From an uncultured Candidatus Saccharibacteria bacterium (lineage in GTDB: Bacteria; Patescibacteriota; Saccharimonadia; Saccharimonadales; Saccharimonadaceae), in the NCBI GenBank assembly GCA_946406315.1, contig CAMJKD010000001.1, positions 117,667-181,666 on the forward strand: DNA of 64,000 nt, written 5' to 3'. Position numbers and translations under genes: made by a program. The notes below the pieces were generated by a model. That model made no database searches, was not told the origin of the DNA, and worked only from the letters and a program-made list of their open reading frames with translations. Positions 52,780 to 60,894 of the stretch are shown here, piece after piece (the first letter of the stretch is position 1; every line of letters starts with the position of its first letter).

Positions 52780-54921
52780 CTAGTAATTTGTAATTAGCAC
52801 CTCTTGAGTTTTGTGGTTACTCGCAGTGCTATGATAATTTGAATTATTGTATGAAAAGTTTAGATTGTGAACATTGTATTGTTGTGACCAATCATCTAAT
52901 ATCTCATTGCGTCGGCCTTTATGCTCAATAACGTTTGATAAGGCAAATTTAATGCCTTGTTGATCAACGCGTGCCAGAAAATCCAGCAAATCTTTCTCAT
53001 CTTTCTCGCTCCAACCATCTTTTTCGTTGTAAGTAGCAGTGGTAATTAGATATGGCGGATCGCAATAGATCATGTCGTCGCTACCTAGTGTTGAAATATC
53101 AAAGTTTCTAAAATCTGTGTTTAATATGACGGAATCTTGAGCCGCAAGATCTCGACAGAAACTTGCCAGATTATACTTAGTGCTTCTGTTGTAGTCTCTT
53201 TTGCCTACTGGCAAGTTATATTCTCCTTTATTGTTGAAACGAATCTGATTATTGAAGCCGTAGATTATAAGAGTGAATAACATAGCTAGATTATCGCGAT
53301 TCTTATCGTTAAAATCTTTGCGTAATTTTTGAAACGCAGCTTTGTTGTATTTTCCTAACCCATCAGAACTATTGCAGCCATAATATCCGTATCCATACGC
53401 TTCAGAATCGGAAAGAGCATAGTCTGAAATTATTTTAGTTACCTGACCGTCTATTGTTTCAAAATCGTTGTTCTTAAAGTAATCTATTAATTTTATGACG
53501 TCTTTATTTAGGTCGTTATAAATAGTACGTTCTGACAATATATTTACGCCGACATTTCCGCCACCGCAAAATAAGTCCACAAACGTATTTATTTTCTTAG
53601 GGAATAAAGATGTTATCTGTGGTAGCAGTTTAGTCTTTCCGCCAGTATAGTTTAGTGGGGATTTGGTAAACACTTTCTTCGCCGTCAGCATAAGAGGATC
53701 TTTGACTACGCAGACGAATAGCCTTTCTTCGTTCGTAGTGTTATTGGATTTTCCCGTGGTGAATGCTTTGTATTTTTTCGAATACACATCCACTTTGCCG
53801 CGCATTTTGAGTATACGAATTATTTCTTCATCCGATATTCGAGCATTACTTCTTCCATCCGCTTTATTTCCAGTATTGTTATAGGACAAAACTATATATT
53901 TACACTTCAGATTCAAGACTAGATCCTCGAAAGCCTTTGCGGCACTTTTGCTACAATACTCGCTTTTAATATTCGTACGATCCATTTTTCTTGCCACACC
54001 CTCTACGTCTGGCTTTTTCCATTCGGCAACATTTTCTAGCACATGATATAGATCACTATAGTTGCGGCTATTGTATGGTGGATCGCAGTAAACGCAATCA
54101 ACAAATGGAAAATCGGCCTCTTTGATGATCTTGTTTGCGTCTCCTCTATAAAACTCTGCTGAATTGCTAAAATCATTAATGATTTTTATTAACTTATAAT
54201 CAAATTGTTTATCGAAATGTGCGCCTTTAATGAAAGCGTCGTAATGACCACAGGTATTTGCTATTTTATCCATTGAATAGAGGAGCGACGTGATCAGAAC
54301 CGCGCGCTCACGGTCATTTATCATATTAGCAGCCTTATATTCTTCTATTCTGTCGCGAATATAGCCTATTTTTTTACAATCATTGTACGAGAAATAAGTG
54401 TTACCGAAAGTCTCCGACATATAGTTTTCGGGCAACGTTGCAATATCTATGTTGTTGAATTCATTTGCTATCGTCTTTAGCTTTAGCACATCTGCATGCT
54501 CGTGAGACATAAAGGCAATGTGCGAAATGTAGTTACTGTACAGAATGTCATTTGTAATGACGTTCATCCTGTCTGAAAAATGCTTTGCTACGACACCAGT
54601 CCCCGCGAATATATCTAGGATAGAAGTAGTATTTGGACAATATTTTGTTATAGTTTCGTCAATAAAATCTAGCAGTTTAAATTTATTGCCAAGAAACCGA
54701 CGGTTTTGAATATCCATGGTTTTTTCAGGGGTAGCTACAGTTGTTTCTTCTTTTCGTCTTAAATCGATTGGTTTTTCGGAAAATGCAGGGATTAGCCAAG
54801 TTTTTCCTTTTTTTATTGCTCCGTCTATTCTACCCTCTGCACAAAGAACCGATACTCGCCTCGGAGATAGCTCCCATTTTTTAGCTATTTCTATTGAAGT
54901 AAGCACCGCACTATTATCCAT
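52780..54921 (-). CDS. Two-headed adenine-specific DNA methyltransferase with N-terminal HTH
   Basis: The 713-aa protein has three parts: a MerR/excisionase-like helix-turn-helix (residues 1-45, SIEIAKKWELSPRRVSVLCA), a first Dam-type methyltransferase (motif I DIFAGTGVV about 107, catalytic CDPPYNSRNYSDLYH about 279), and a second (PLNYTGGKTKLLP, DLFCGGGNV about 452, YCDPPYLITTATY about 622). Fused adenine methylases are typical of type IIS systems with asymmetric sites, one head per strand, as in FokI. It protects the site cut by the downstream AlwI-like nuclease. The fused N-terminal HTH may let it control the operon. Confidence 0.9.
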   Translation of the reverse strand: MDNSAVLTSIEIAKKWELSPRRVSVLCAEGRIDGAIKKGKTWLIPAFSEKPIDLRRKEETTVATPEKTMDIQNRRFLGNKFKLLDFIDETITKYCPNTTSILDIFAGTGVVAKHFSDRMNVITNDILYSNYISHIAFMSHEHADVLKLKTIANEFNNIDIATLPENYMSETFGNTYFSYNDCKKIGYIRDRIEEYKAANMINDRERAVLITSLLYSMDKIANTCGHYDAFIKGAHFDKQFDYKLIKIINDFSNSAEFYRGDANKIIKEADFPFVDCVYCDPPYNSRNYSDLYHVLENVAEWKKPDVEGVARKMDRTNIKSEYCSKSAAKAFEDLVLNLKCKYIVLSYNNTGNKADGRSNARISDEEIIRILKMRGKVDVYSKKYKAFTTGKSNNTTNEERLFVCVVKDPLMLTAKKVFTKSPLNYTGGKTKLLPQITSLFPKKINTFVDLFCGGGNVGVNILSERTIYNDLNKDVIKLIDYFKNNDFETIDGQVTKIISDYALSDSEAYGYGYYGCNSSDGLGKYNKAAFQKLRKDFNDKNRDNLAMLFTLIIYGFNNQIRFNNKGEYNLPVGKRDYNRSTKYNLASFCRDLAAQDSVILNTDFRNFDISTLGSDDMIYCDPPYLITTATYNEKDGWSEKDEKDLLDFLARVDQQGIKFALSNVIEHKGRRNEILDDWSQQYNVHNLNFSYNNSNYHSTASNHKTQEVLITNY

Positions 54922-55105
54922 AAGTACTATTTTATACGTTTATCGGAACAAAAGCAAGCAAAAAATGTTGCCGAAAATCGCAGTGTTTTCCACACTATAA
55001 TTCAATGTTATTACGTCGTTTGTCAAGAAAAAATCCCACCCCTGTTTCTTGCACAATAACTTTCAAAACCCGATTGTGATCAAGTGGATACCATCTATTG
55101 ACTAA

Positions 55106-55555
55106 TTACCAGAATGTTTTATTAGAATCGTGGCCGTAATGCACGATATCTTCTGGTTCCGCCCAAAGCGAAAGCTTACCGACTTTCCATTTGCCGATAA
55201 AGAACATCTGCACTATCGCGTCATTTACGTCGCGGTTATTTAGCGCGCGTGGAATGTATGCAAGCGAGAAATGGTACCAAGTGTCGTCTTCGCTATCTAA
55301 TCGCGCAAAAACGCGCTTACCGCGGCCTAAAAGGCGCACATCGAAGCGCTGAGCTAGAGTTTCTAGGGAATAAGTCTTGAGTTCGTGGATCGCGTCGCGG
55401 ACAGGGGAGCAGGTTAGTTCCATACGCTCGAACTTATCATAATCGCGCGAGTTAAACTTGCCGTTATGGTCAAGCATAAAGCTTTCGAGCTCACGAGCAG
55501 TAACCAGTATTGGCTTACCGGGTTTTGTCTTCTTGAATGTGCGGCGTTTTGCCAT
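55106..55555 (-). CDS. Hypothetical basic protein, 149 aa
   Basis: Starts MAKRRTFKKTKPGKP with AAGGGG before the ATG. It is a small alpha/beta soluble protein with a basic N-terminus (possible nucleic-acid contact) and a WYHFSLAYIPRALNNRDV stretch. Unrecognised. Located between the restriction system and the membrane protein gene, with a CGCC/GGCG hairpin upstream. Likely island cargo. Confidence 0.5.
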   Translation of the reverse strand: MAKRRTFKKTKPGKPILVTARELESFMLDHNGKFNSRDYDKFERMELTCSPVRDAIHELKTYSLETLAQRFDVRLLGRGKRVFARLDSEDDTWYHFSLAYIPRALNNRDVNDAIVQMFFIGKWKVGKLSLWAEPEDIVHYGHDSNKTFW

Positions 55556-55605
55556 GTTGACCCCTTTTTTAAAGGTGCGCCCATCAGGCGGTTTCTTTTG
55601 CGCAA

Positions 55606-57135
55606 TTACTTCGCTGCGCTCCCATATTTCACAATTTTATCAATAACACTCTTTAAGTCTTCAAAGTTACTTTTTACTATTCTCATATCAGTACGGTATT
55701 GATAGCTTTTGTCCTCTAAGTCGTAATCGGCAATCGCTTTGCTGATTGTTTTAATTTTCTTAGTGTCCAAAAGAACTTTATAGACACTAGCTAATAATTT
55801 GAGAGCATTGTTATCGCGTTGCTTTTCTTCTTCTTTAAATTTCTTCATTATGCGTTTTAATCTCTGTTCTTCTGGTTCCTCAGGATCAAAAGGAGAAGAG
55901 ACTGAGCATGACGTATCCATAAATAAGAAGCGATAGTCATTGTCAATAAAGTTACGAATTAAGGCATGTCCCACTTCCTCATTCTCATATGACGCGAAAA
56001 AGTTTTGGCTAAAATATAAATTTACAATTCTGATCATCTTTCTCGAAAATTTTTGACCAGACATGCCAAAAGTAATTTCGTCGAGAAAAGTAGCTCTCCT
56101 GTCGTTTATCTCATCGCCCCTTAAGCCAACAAACATTGGCAAAGCTTCTAGGTAAGAAATAAAAAGCCCCATCGCCTTTGCGTTTGATTTTTTATCGTTA
56201 GAATTCAAGAGTGCTGAGATATTCCATTTATCAACTGGGAATATTTCAAAATCAAAATGATTATTTCCCTCTGGAATACTATCATAGACGCCAATTATTT
56301 CACTTAACGCGTCAAAAGAAAAGTTCCTAACCGCGTTGAAAATCAAATCATTAGACTTAACGTTCCCCAATTTTTTATCGAAAGACCTTGAAATGGAGAA
56401 ATAATACCTGCTGTCACCCTTAGATAATAACCGAATTAGCTTTCTTACAATTGTTCGTTTGATATAGACTCCATCATTCTCTTCTTTTCTATCATCGATG
56501 TATGCGTCAAAAGCAAAATCGATAACCGCATTTTGAAAATCTGGGCTTTGGTAGTAAAGCCTTTCCATGTTCTGTGTTAAGCATAATTCATATTGCCAGT
56601 ACTGGTTTTTGTCAGAGGCCGAAAACTTACTAAAAAATATTCTTAGATAATCTTTTAGATATGCATTTTCCAACTCAATTGAACCAAACAGATCACTCCA
56701 AACATCCAACGAACCATTCGGATCTAACTTTTCTAGAAATTGTATTTTCTGCTCTTGTCTATAATTCTTTTGTTTAGCCCGTCCAACTTTATCCGACATG
56801 AACCATTTAAATAGACATACTAGATTTTTTACTAAAATGATTATACCAGCAATAAAAATCAGTAAGAGTACTAGTTTAACCCAATTGTTGTCAAACTTCC
56901 AGAATATGGCGGTAATAGACGAAAACAATACGGCACCAAGAATCTGCCATCCCTTTATCACTCTTTGAAGTAAAACTGTCTTGTCCCAATTAAACTCGTT
57001 AAATGATGGTTTTTCTTTAAATTCTTGGTAAATCAGAATGGCAACAGGTATATATAAAGAAGTTACCACTGCAAGACATCCAGAAAGACCACCAACATCT
57101 ATGGAAGACAATACGGCCAATACAAAGTCTCTCAT
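55606..57135 (-). CDS. Membrane protein with large cytoplasmic domain, 509 aa
   Basis: Three membrane segments lie in the first ~115 residues (about 18-38, 60-82 and 85-110). A ~390-residue helical soluble domain with no recognisable enzyme motif follows. The layout (N-terminal helices plus long cytosolic part) is like many membrane-acting effectors near restriction systems. Codon and base use is AT-rich compared with core genes, as in the rest of the island. The function is unknown; a defence role is inferred from position only. Confidence 0.55.
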   Translation of the reverse strand: MRDFVLAVLSSIDVGGLSGCLAVVTSLYIPVAILIYQEFKEKPSFNEFNWDKTVLLQRVIKGWQILGAVLFSSITAIFWKFDNNWVKLVLLLIFIAGIIILVKNLVCLFKWFMSDKVGRAKQKNYRQEQKIQFLEKLDPNGSLDVWSDLFGSIELENAYLKDYLRIFFSKFSASDKNQYWQYELCLTQNMERLYYQSPDFQNAVIDFAFDAYIDDRKEENDGVYIKRTIVRKLIRLLSKGDSRYYFSISRSFDKKLGNVKSNDLIFNAVRNFSFDALSEIIGVYDSIPEGNNHFDFEIFPVDKWNISALLNSNDKKSNAKAMGLFISYLEALPMFVGLRGDEINDRRATFLDEITFGMSGQKFSRKMIRIVNLYFSQNFFASYENEEVGHALIRNFIDNDYRFLFMDTSCSVSSPFDPEEPEEQRLKRIMKKFKEEEKQRDNNALKLLASVYKVLLDTKKIKTISKAIADYDLEDKSYQYRTDMRIVKSNFEDLKSVIDKIVKYGSAAK

Positions 57136-57208
57136 GAGCCTCCTTTATATCAATAATTACTCCTTATAATTATACCATTTCTATGGTTTTATCTGGTTAA
57201 AAGACATA

Positions 57209-57367
57209 CTAATACTTAAACAACATCTCATCACCGTCCCAGGCCGCCCACTCATTGCGTTTCTTTTCTTCTTCGGTCATATGTTTCTGATCTTCTTCTA
57301 TTTGCTTCAATAACTCCACTAAGCCAAAAAGTGCCTTAACTGTTTCTCCAGAATCTATCTTACTCAT
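57209..57367 (-). CDS. Small acidic protein, 52 aa
   Basis: Starts MSKIDSGETVKALFGLVELL inside the last codons of the gene before it (8-bp overlap, ATGAGTAA). Helical and acidic with a Glu/Lys-rich middle. The overlap points to coupled translation with the 45-aa protein, a layout common for toxin-antitoxin or small partner pairs, but neither matches a family that I know. Confidence 0.5.
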   Translation of the reverse strand: MSKIDSGETVKALFGLVELLKQIEEDQKHMTEEEKKRNEWAAWDGDEMLFKY

Positions 57368-57497
57368 CTTGTGCCTCTCTGCCTCTTTTTTCTAATTGGT
57401 AAATATCGTAGATTATTCTTGCAAACTCGTCTAGCTCCCTGCGAGCTTGTTCTGGCAACTCCTTGTATTTAGTTGCTGATATCGTCTTTTTCGCCAT
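57360..57497 (-). CDS. Small protein, 45 aa
   Basis: Starts MAKKTISATKYKELPEQARR with AAAGGAG before the ATG. A basic start is followed by a helical Arg/Glu-rich body. First gene of an overlapping pair. Possibly an antitoxin-like or DNA-binding small protein; this is a guess from size and pairing. Confidence 0.5.
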   Translation of the reverse strand: MAKKTISATKYKELPEQARRELDEFARIIYDIYQLEKRGREAQDE

Positions 57498-57597
57498 AGA
57501 CACTCCTTTTATTACTAGTGTCTCCATTCTAACATTGACATTGTAAGCTCTTAGGTAGAGCTTTTGCATTGACGTTGACGGCTCTACTGCTCGTTCG

Positions 57598-57747
57598 GGT
57601 TGCTAATGCTTTGGGTTGTATATTCATTAGTTCTACTGAGGCCGGGGATATAGTTTGTAGGATATAAAATACTGATAATACCCCTCACCCGGTAGAAGTC
57701 CTCTACGAGGATATTCCAATTCGATTGGACGCGGTTCACCACAGGTA
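57598..57747 (-). pseudogene. Gene fragment, copy A of a 150-bp imperfect repeat
   Basis: The minus strand reads LPVVNRVQSNWNILVEDFYR, then LYPTNYIPGLSRTNEY and a stop. Copy B at 60288-60437 encodes the same segment with conservative changes. Only this part is shared; the upstream continuation is not. It is therefore a remnant of a gene family or a conserved small module. It includes the palindrome TCCAATTCGATTGGA. The rest of the 57498-57929 gap holds a weak plus-strand hairpin near 57760 and nothing else that I can support. Confidence 0.5.
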
Positions 57748-57929
57748 AAAAGAACGCCCGTAGGGTGTTTTTTGTCGGCCGTGCTCCGGTGGGAGGCGAA
57801 CCGGGTTCGCCCAATGCCCGGCGAAGCGACGGTGCACTGTTTATCTCCCCTCTGGAATTACCGATTCAAGCATAAGCGGTTTAAGAAGCGTGATGAACAA
57901 AAAAGAGAGCCCCATGAGCTCTCTATTAC

Positions 57930-58202
57930 CTAGAATACGATTGCATCCGTGACGTTGTTGTCGATTTCGAGAATAGTTTTCCCGTCGAAGCACTTGAGCT
58001 CGAATATTTCTTCTGGCGTTTTAACAGTAGCGATTTTCGTGCCAGTACCTGCGCCTAGTTCGAATTGCCAAACGACATATTGCTCTTCGGACTCTCTTTC
58101 GAGGCTGTATTCATGATTTTTGTATTTAAATTCAATTTCATGATAGCTAGTAAGAGCTTCGGTATACTGAGCGACGAGCTCCTTGCTTTCTTTTGGGTTC
58201 AT
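57930..58202 (-). CDS. Small acidic protein, 90 aa (possible partner of toxin-like protein)
   Basis: Begins MNPKESKELVAQYTEALTSY and overlaps the stop of the 58199 gene by 4 bp (ATGA). The product is acidic and beta-rich (FKYKNHEYSLERESEEQYVV). An acidic small protein directly coupled behind a toxin-like protein fits an immunity role, but no immunity family is recognised, so this is inference from gene order. Confidence 0.5.
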   Translation of the reverse strand: MNPKESKELVAQYTEALTSYHEIEFKYKNHEYSLERESEEQYVVWQFELGAGTGTKIATVKTPEEIFELKCFDGKTILEIDNNVTDAIVF

Positions 58203-58588
58203 AGGTCTACTCCTTTTAGGAACTTCTTATATTTATTATAAAGCTTTTTGTCAACGATGCCGTCCTCTTTGGAAGCGATAATGTCCGGTTCGTGATCCTT
58301 GCCTCGTTTGTAATGAATATGGAGGCTCACTTTGCCGTTGTGCTTGCCGTAGTCTATGTCAAATAACGGCTTGCGATCTTCTCCATATTGGCGAAATTGC
58401 TTAAAGCTTCCATCCGGGTTAAGCATAATATATGCCGTACCAGGTGTGTTAGAGAATGGAGGGAGAGATTGGCGTTCCTTGCCTTTAGTTTTCTTTTTGA
58501 GAATCTTGATGCCGTACATCTTGCCGTTTTCTTCCCAGCCTTGCGTTTTGAAGCCGCCGCTTTCTAAGAATGCTCCAGTACTACCCAT
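58199..58588 (-). CDS. Toxin-like protein with phage/polymorphic-toxin C-terminal motif, 129 aa
   Basis: The middle and end read NTPGTAYIMLNPDGSFKQFR, then DIDYGKHNGKVSLHIHYKRG. This '..LNPDG..kq.R.Yg..g...DIDy....HiH' pattern is one I associate with C-terminal domains of phage minor structural proteins and polymorphic toxins. The basic composition and the conserved Asp, His and Lys would suit a nuclease-like active site, though catalysis is not shown. It overlaps the DUF4417 gene by 8 bp and the 90-aa gene by 4 bp, so the three form one operon. Confidence 0.5.
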   Translation of the reverse strand: MGSTGAFLESGGFKTQGWEENGKMYGIKILKKKTKGKERQSLPPFSNTPGTAYIMLNPDGSFKQFRQYGEDRKPLFDIDYGKHNGKVSLHIHYKRGKDHEPDIIASKEDGIVDKKLYNKYKKFLKGVDL

Positions 58589-59234
58589 TGTTTTTTCTCC
58601 TTGCGTGAAGCCTTTGAGAGAAATTAGGGTAATAGACTACATTGTCGAGAACCTCGTCAAGCTCTGGTATTGGTCCGCCAGCGATTATGATGTGGCGCGG
58701 CTTGATTCGTTCGTTGACTTCTATGACGCCTTCGATAAAAACGTTGTGGCTGATAAAATTATTAACTGAGCCGTTTGTTGATACTGCAATCGATGAATCG
58801 AATGGGATACCGGCTAGGCTCCAATCGAGATCATATAAGTAGGCAAATGATACGACTGGAATTACATCTACTCCGTAGGATGATTGGAGAATGTAATCTA
58901 TGGTTCGATTCTTCCCCACGCTTTCCTTGCGCTGCCATGCGGGCATATTGCGGTATGCGGAGAAATCCGTACCGATTACGCCTTTTGCTTTTTGATACTT
59001 CGCAGCGTATCGAAAGAGGTTATTGTAAACGCAATTAAAATTGCTGTCGTCGATAAAGTGATCGACCCAATATCTTTCTTCGTGCTTACATGATCGCCAT
59101 TCGTTGAATGAGATGACGTTTTCTGGAATTGAGTGGGTTGGTTTTAGAATTGGGTAACCTTCCGAACCGGCGAGCTCTGCGCCCTGCAGATACTCTAAGT
59201 ATTTGAAAGACTTCTCCTTGTAATTAGTAGCCAT
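58581..59234 (-). CDS. DUF4417 protein
   Basis: The 217-aa protein matches the DUF4417 layout: VIGTDFSAYRNMPAWQRKES, then DVIPVVSFAYLYDLDWSLAG, FDSSIAVSTNG and RIKPRHIIIAGGPIPE. The family is common in phages and mobile elements and its function is unknown. AAAGGAGG precedes the ATG. It is the first gene of a three-gene overlapping operon with the toxin-like and 90-aa genes. A ~400-nt leader with two micro-ORFs lies upstream. Confidence 0.72.
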   Translation of the reverse strand: MATNYKEKSFKYLEYLQGAELAGSEGYPILKPTHSIPENVISFNEWRSCKHEERYWVDHFIDDSNFNCVYNNLFRYAAKYQKAKGVIGTDFSAYRNMPAWQRKESVGKNRTIDYILQSSYGVDVIPVVSFAYLYDLDWSLAGIPFDSSIAVSTNGSVNNFISHNVFIEGVIEVNERIKPRHIIIAGGPIPELDEVLDNVVYYPNFSQRLHARRKNNG

Positions 59235-59289
59235 AAGCTACCTCCTTTATTATTTTTCTTATGGTTAATAATAGGGGTCGCTTATGCTT

Positions 59290-59332
59290 GCCAGTTATAA
59301 CGCTTATGTTGTATCATAAGCGTATAACTGGC
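59290..59332. promoter_or_regulatory. Long inverted repeat before the DUF4417 operon
   Basis: GCCAGTTATAACGCTTATG pairs with CATAAGCGTATAACTGGC (one bulge, 6-nt loop). It lies about 60 bp upstream of the DUF4417 gene with no T-run, so it may be an operator or an RNA stem in the leader. Confidence 0.55.
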
Positions 59333-59358
59333 CGCAAAAAGCGAGCTTTGTTGCATTA

Positions 59359-59397
59359 GCGCATTTCTTCTTACCAGGGATTAATGCGCTTTTTTGT
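59359..59397 (+). terminator. Plus-strand terminator opposite the leader
   Basis: AGCGCATT/AATGCGCT followed by TTTTTTG. On the minus strand the same stem covers the stop codon of the 10-aa leader peptide. Confidence 0.5.
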
Positions 59398-59413
59398 TGT
59401 TTGGTGGCGACAT
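59381..59413 (-). CDS. 10-aa leader peptide (MSPPNNKKAH)
   Basis: A near-perfect AAAGGAGGTAGCA ribosome binding site precedes this ten-codon frame. Its last codons lie in the AGCGCATT/AATGCGCT stem. The strong initiation signal on such a tiny frame suggests translation-sensing leader control of the DUF4417 operon. Confidence 0.4.
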   Translation of the reverse strand: MSPPNNKKAH

Positions 59414-59461
59414 TGCTACCTCCTTTCTCAATTATTTATATACACGAAAAGGCACCTACTG

Positions 59462-59572
59462 TCAGAAAAGCAAATTATGTTTACACTCTCTCGCAATTCT
59501 CACTCGTAGGTGCCTTATATTTTTTCGATATTCGACACATCTCTGAGCCAAAAACGCGATAAAGTATGCCAT
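59462..59572 (-). CDS. 36-aa micro-ORF in the DUF4417 leader
   Basis: GGGAGG lies just before ATG of MAYFIAFLAQRCVEYRKNIR. The peptide is amphipathic with a hydrophobic start and basic body. Its 3' half lies within a long GGCACCTAC/GTAGGTGCC stem followed by TTTTC on the minus strand. A TATAAT lies near 59635. Confidence 0.4.
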   Translation of the reverse strand: MAYFIAFLAQRCVEYRKNIRHLRVRIARECKHNLLF

Positions 59573-59882
59573 AAAACCTCCCTACCTCATTGCGCCTCCG
59601 ATAGTCTCTCAGAGACACTTTTATCGTAGCATATTATAATAGTCTGCGCAACTATGATTTATAGAGGTAATGCTAATTTTTACCCCTGTTAGTACCGTAT
59701 ATGGCTATTTTGTCAAGCGTTCATTTTTAACCCCTGATAAGTGCGAGCGACTTATCTGTTGTTTGACGTGTAAAAACATGGCAATTTTGGCGTATTACCT
59801 ATTTACTTATAGTGTTATATATATTTATAATATTCTTTTAATTTTCTTGAACATTTTTCAGATTTAAGCTTAAATACTACTA

Positions 59883-59992
59883 CTTTTGCGAGGCGTAGCC
59901 GTAATTGATTAGGAGGTTAGCGAGTAGCTCTCGTTTTAATCACCCGCTTCGCAAAGGTAACAGAAACCACTTATGCGAAATAGGTGGTTTTT
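59883..59992 (+). ncRNA. Candidate small structured RNA
   Basis: A closed structure CTTTTGCGA-GGCG ... CGC-TTCGCAAAG (59883-59956) with an inner TGATTA/TAATCA stem is followed by an ACCAC/GGTGG terminator with TTTTTATG (59966-59992). A TATAAT occurs about 50 bp upstream, near 59828. Family unknown. The AT-rich gap before it (about 59640-59880) holds nothing else that I can support. Confidence 0.4.
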
Positions 59993-60251
59993 ATGCGTGT
60001 CCGTCTTTGAGTGTTATTTTTGCTGTCCGATAAGATTGCACGATGGTATCTAGTGCTCGCGTAAGCCTCCGTCGTCCGTTGAATGGATTCCGTAGTCGCT
60101 GCCCCTCTCGGTGCTCTATTTCGGATATAATCTCCTGCGATTTCGTATGGATCATCAATCTTGCCATGGCGAATAGTGGCGGTATTTTTTGTTTGTTGCG
60201 TTGAATTTCTTCTGGGTAGCCTGTTAGCTTTTTCTCGTTTTCCCCATACAC
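59991..60251 (-). CDS. Hypothetical basic protein, 86 aa
   Basis: Begins MYGENEKKLTGYPEEIQRNK with GAGGAGAG before the ATG. Helical and very basic in the second half (NPFNGRRRLTRALDTIVQSY), compatible with nucleic-acid binding. Unrecognised. Single gene ending at the hairpin near 59966-59990, which terminates both strands. Confidence 0.5.
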   Translation of the reverse strand: MYGENEKKLTGYPEEIQRNKQKIPPLFAMARLMIHTKSQEIISEIEHREGQRLRNPFNGRRRLTRALDTIVQSYRTAKITLKDGHA

Positions 60252-60287
60252 TCTCCTCGGTTATATTGACCTCATCATACCATTGTT

Positions 60288-60437
60288 GGGTTGCTAATGC
60301 TTCAGGTTGTATGTATTGGTTCTAGTGAGGTCAGGGATATAGTTTGTAGGATATAAAACAGTGATAACGCCCTTGATGCGGTACATATCTGATACGAGGT
60401 CGTTCCAATTCGATTGGACAAGATTCACCACGGGTAA
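60288..60437 (-). pseudogene. Gene fragment, copy B of a 150-bp imperfect repeat
   Basis: The minus strand reads LPVVNLVQSNWNDLVSDMYR, then LYPTNYIPDLTRTNTY and a stop. It matches copy A at 57598-57747 in length and frame. A stop codon lies a few codons upstream and no start with a ribosome binding site is seen, so it is a remnant or a site-type repeat. Confidence 0.5.
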
Positions 60438-60459
60438 TTTGGTCTGTTCTTACGCCTGA

Positions 60460-60893
60460 AATTAGAGTTTGAAACGGTTCTTTATATCTGTAAAGGACCA
60501 TTTTTGTTGGTCAATTTCGAGATTCAAGAATAATTTTCGGGCCAAAATGTCCATTTGAAGCATATCAGCCGCTCTCATCTGTAAATCCAGGGAATTTAGG
60601 GGGCAAGAAATTTTCGGCAGTTAGCTCATAAGATAGTATCTTGCCGGACAGATCAAATCTTAGTTGGCAAATTAACAAGCTTAGTATTGCGAGAGTTCTA
60701 GCGGCAGGTTTACCTTTATAGACATCTTGCTAGGCGCAACAGCAGATATCGATAGCCTTAGTATTTTACTAAAATCGTTTCGGAATGTCTGTTTAAGATT
60801 ACGATTATTCAGATATAAGCCAAGTATTGTCACTAGTCAAGTAAGAATAGCTATGTTGTCTTTTGTGAATTTCAAAATACTAGCCCAATCCAT
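60460..60893 (-). pseudogene. Decayed membrane protein gene behind fic
   Basis: From an ATG just past the fic stop, the minus strand reads MDWASILKFTKDNIAILT, a TGA, then LVTILGLYLNNRNLKQTFRN and further coding-like sequence. A second frame continues as TLAILSLLICQLRFDLSGKI and FLPPKFPGFTDESG before another TGA. The pieces look like one membrane-anchored protein broken by at least one nonsense change and one frameshift. It was probably co-transcribed with fic. Confidence 0.55.
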
Positions 60894-60894
60894 A

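Noticed and set aside
57584..57814. 76-aa minus-strand ORF as a real gene
   Set aside because: Its first third crosses a hairpin and is not shared with copy B; only the 150-bp repeated part looks coding.
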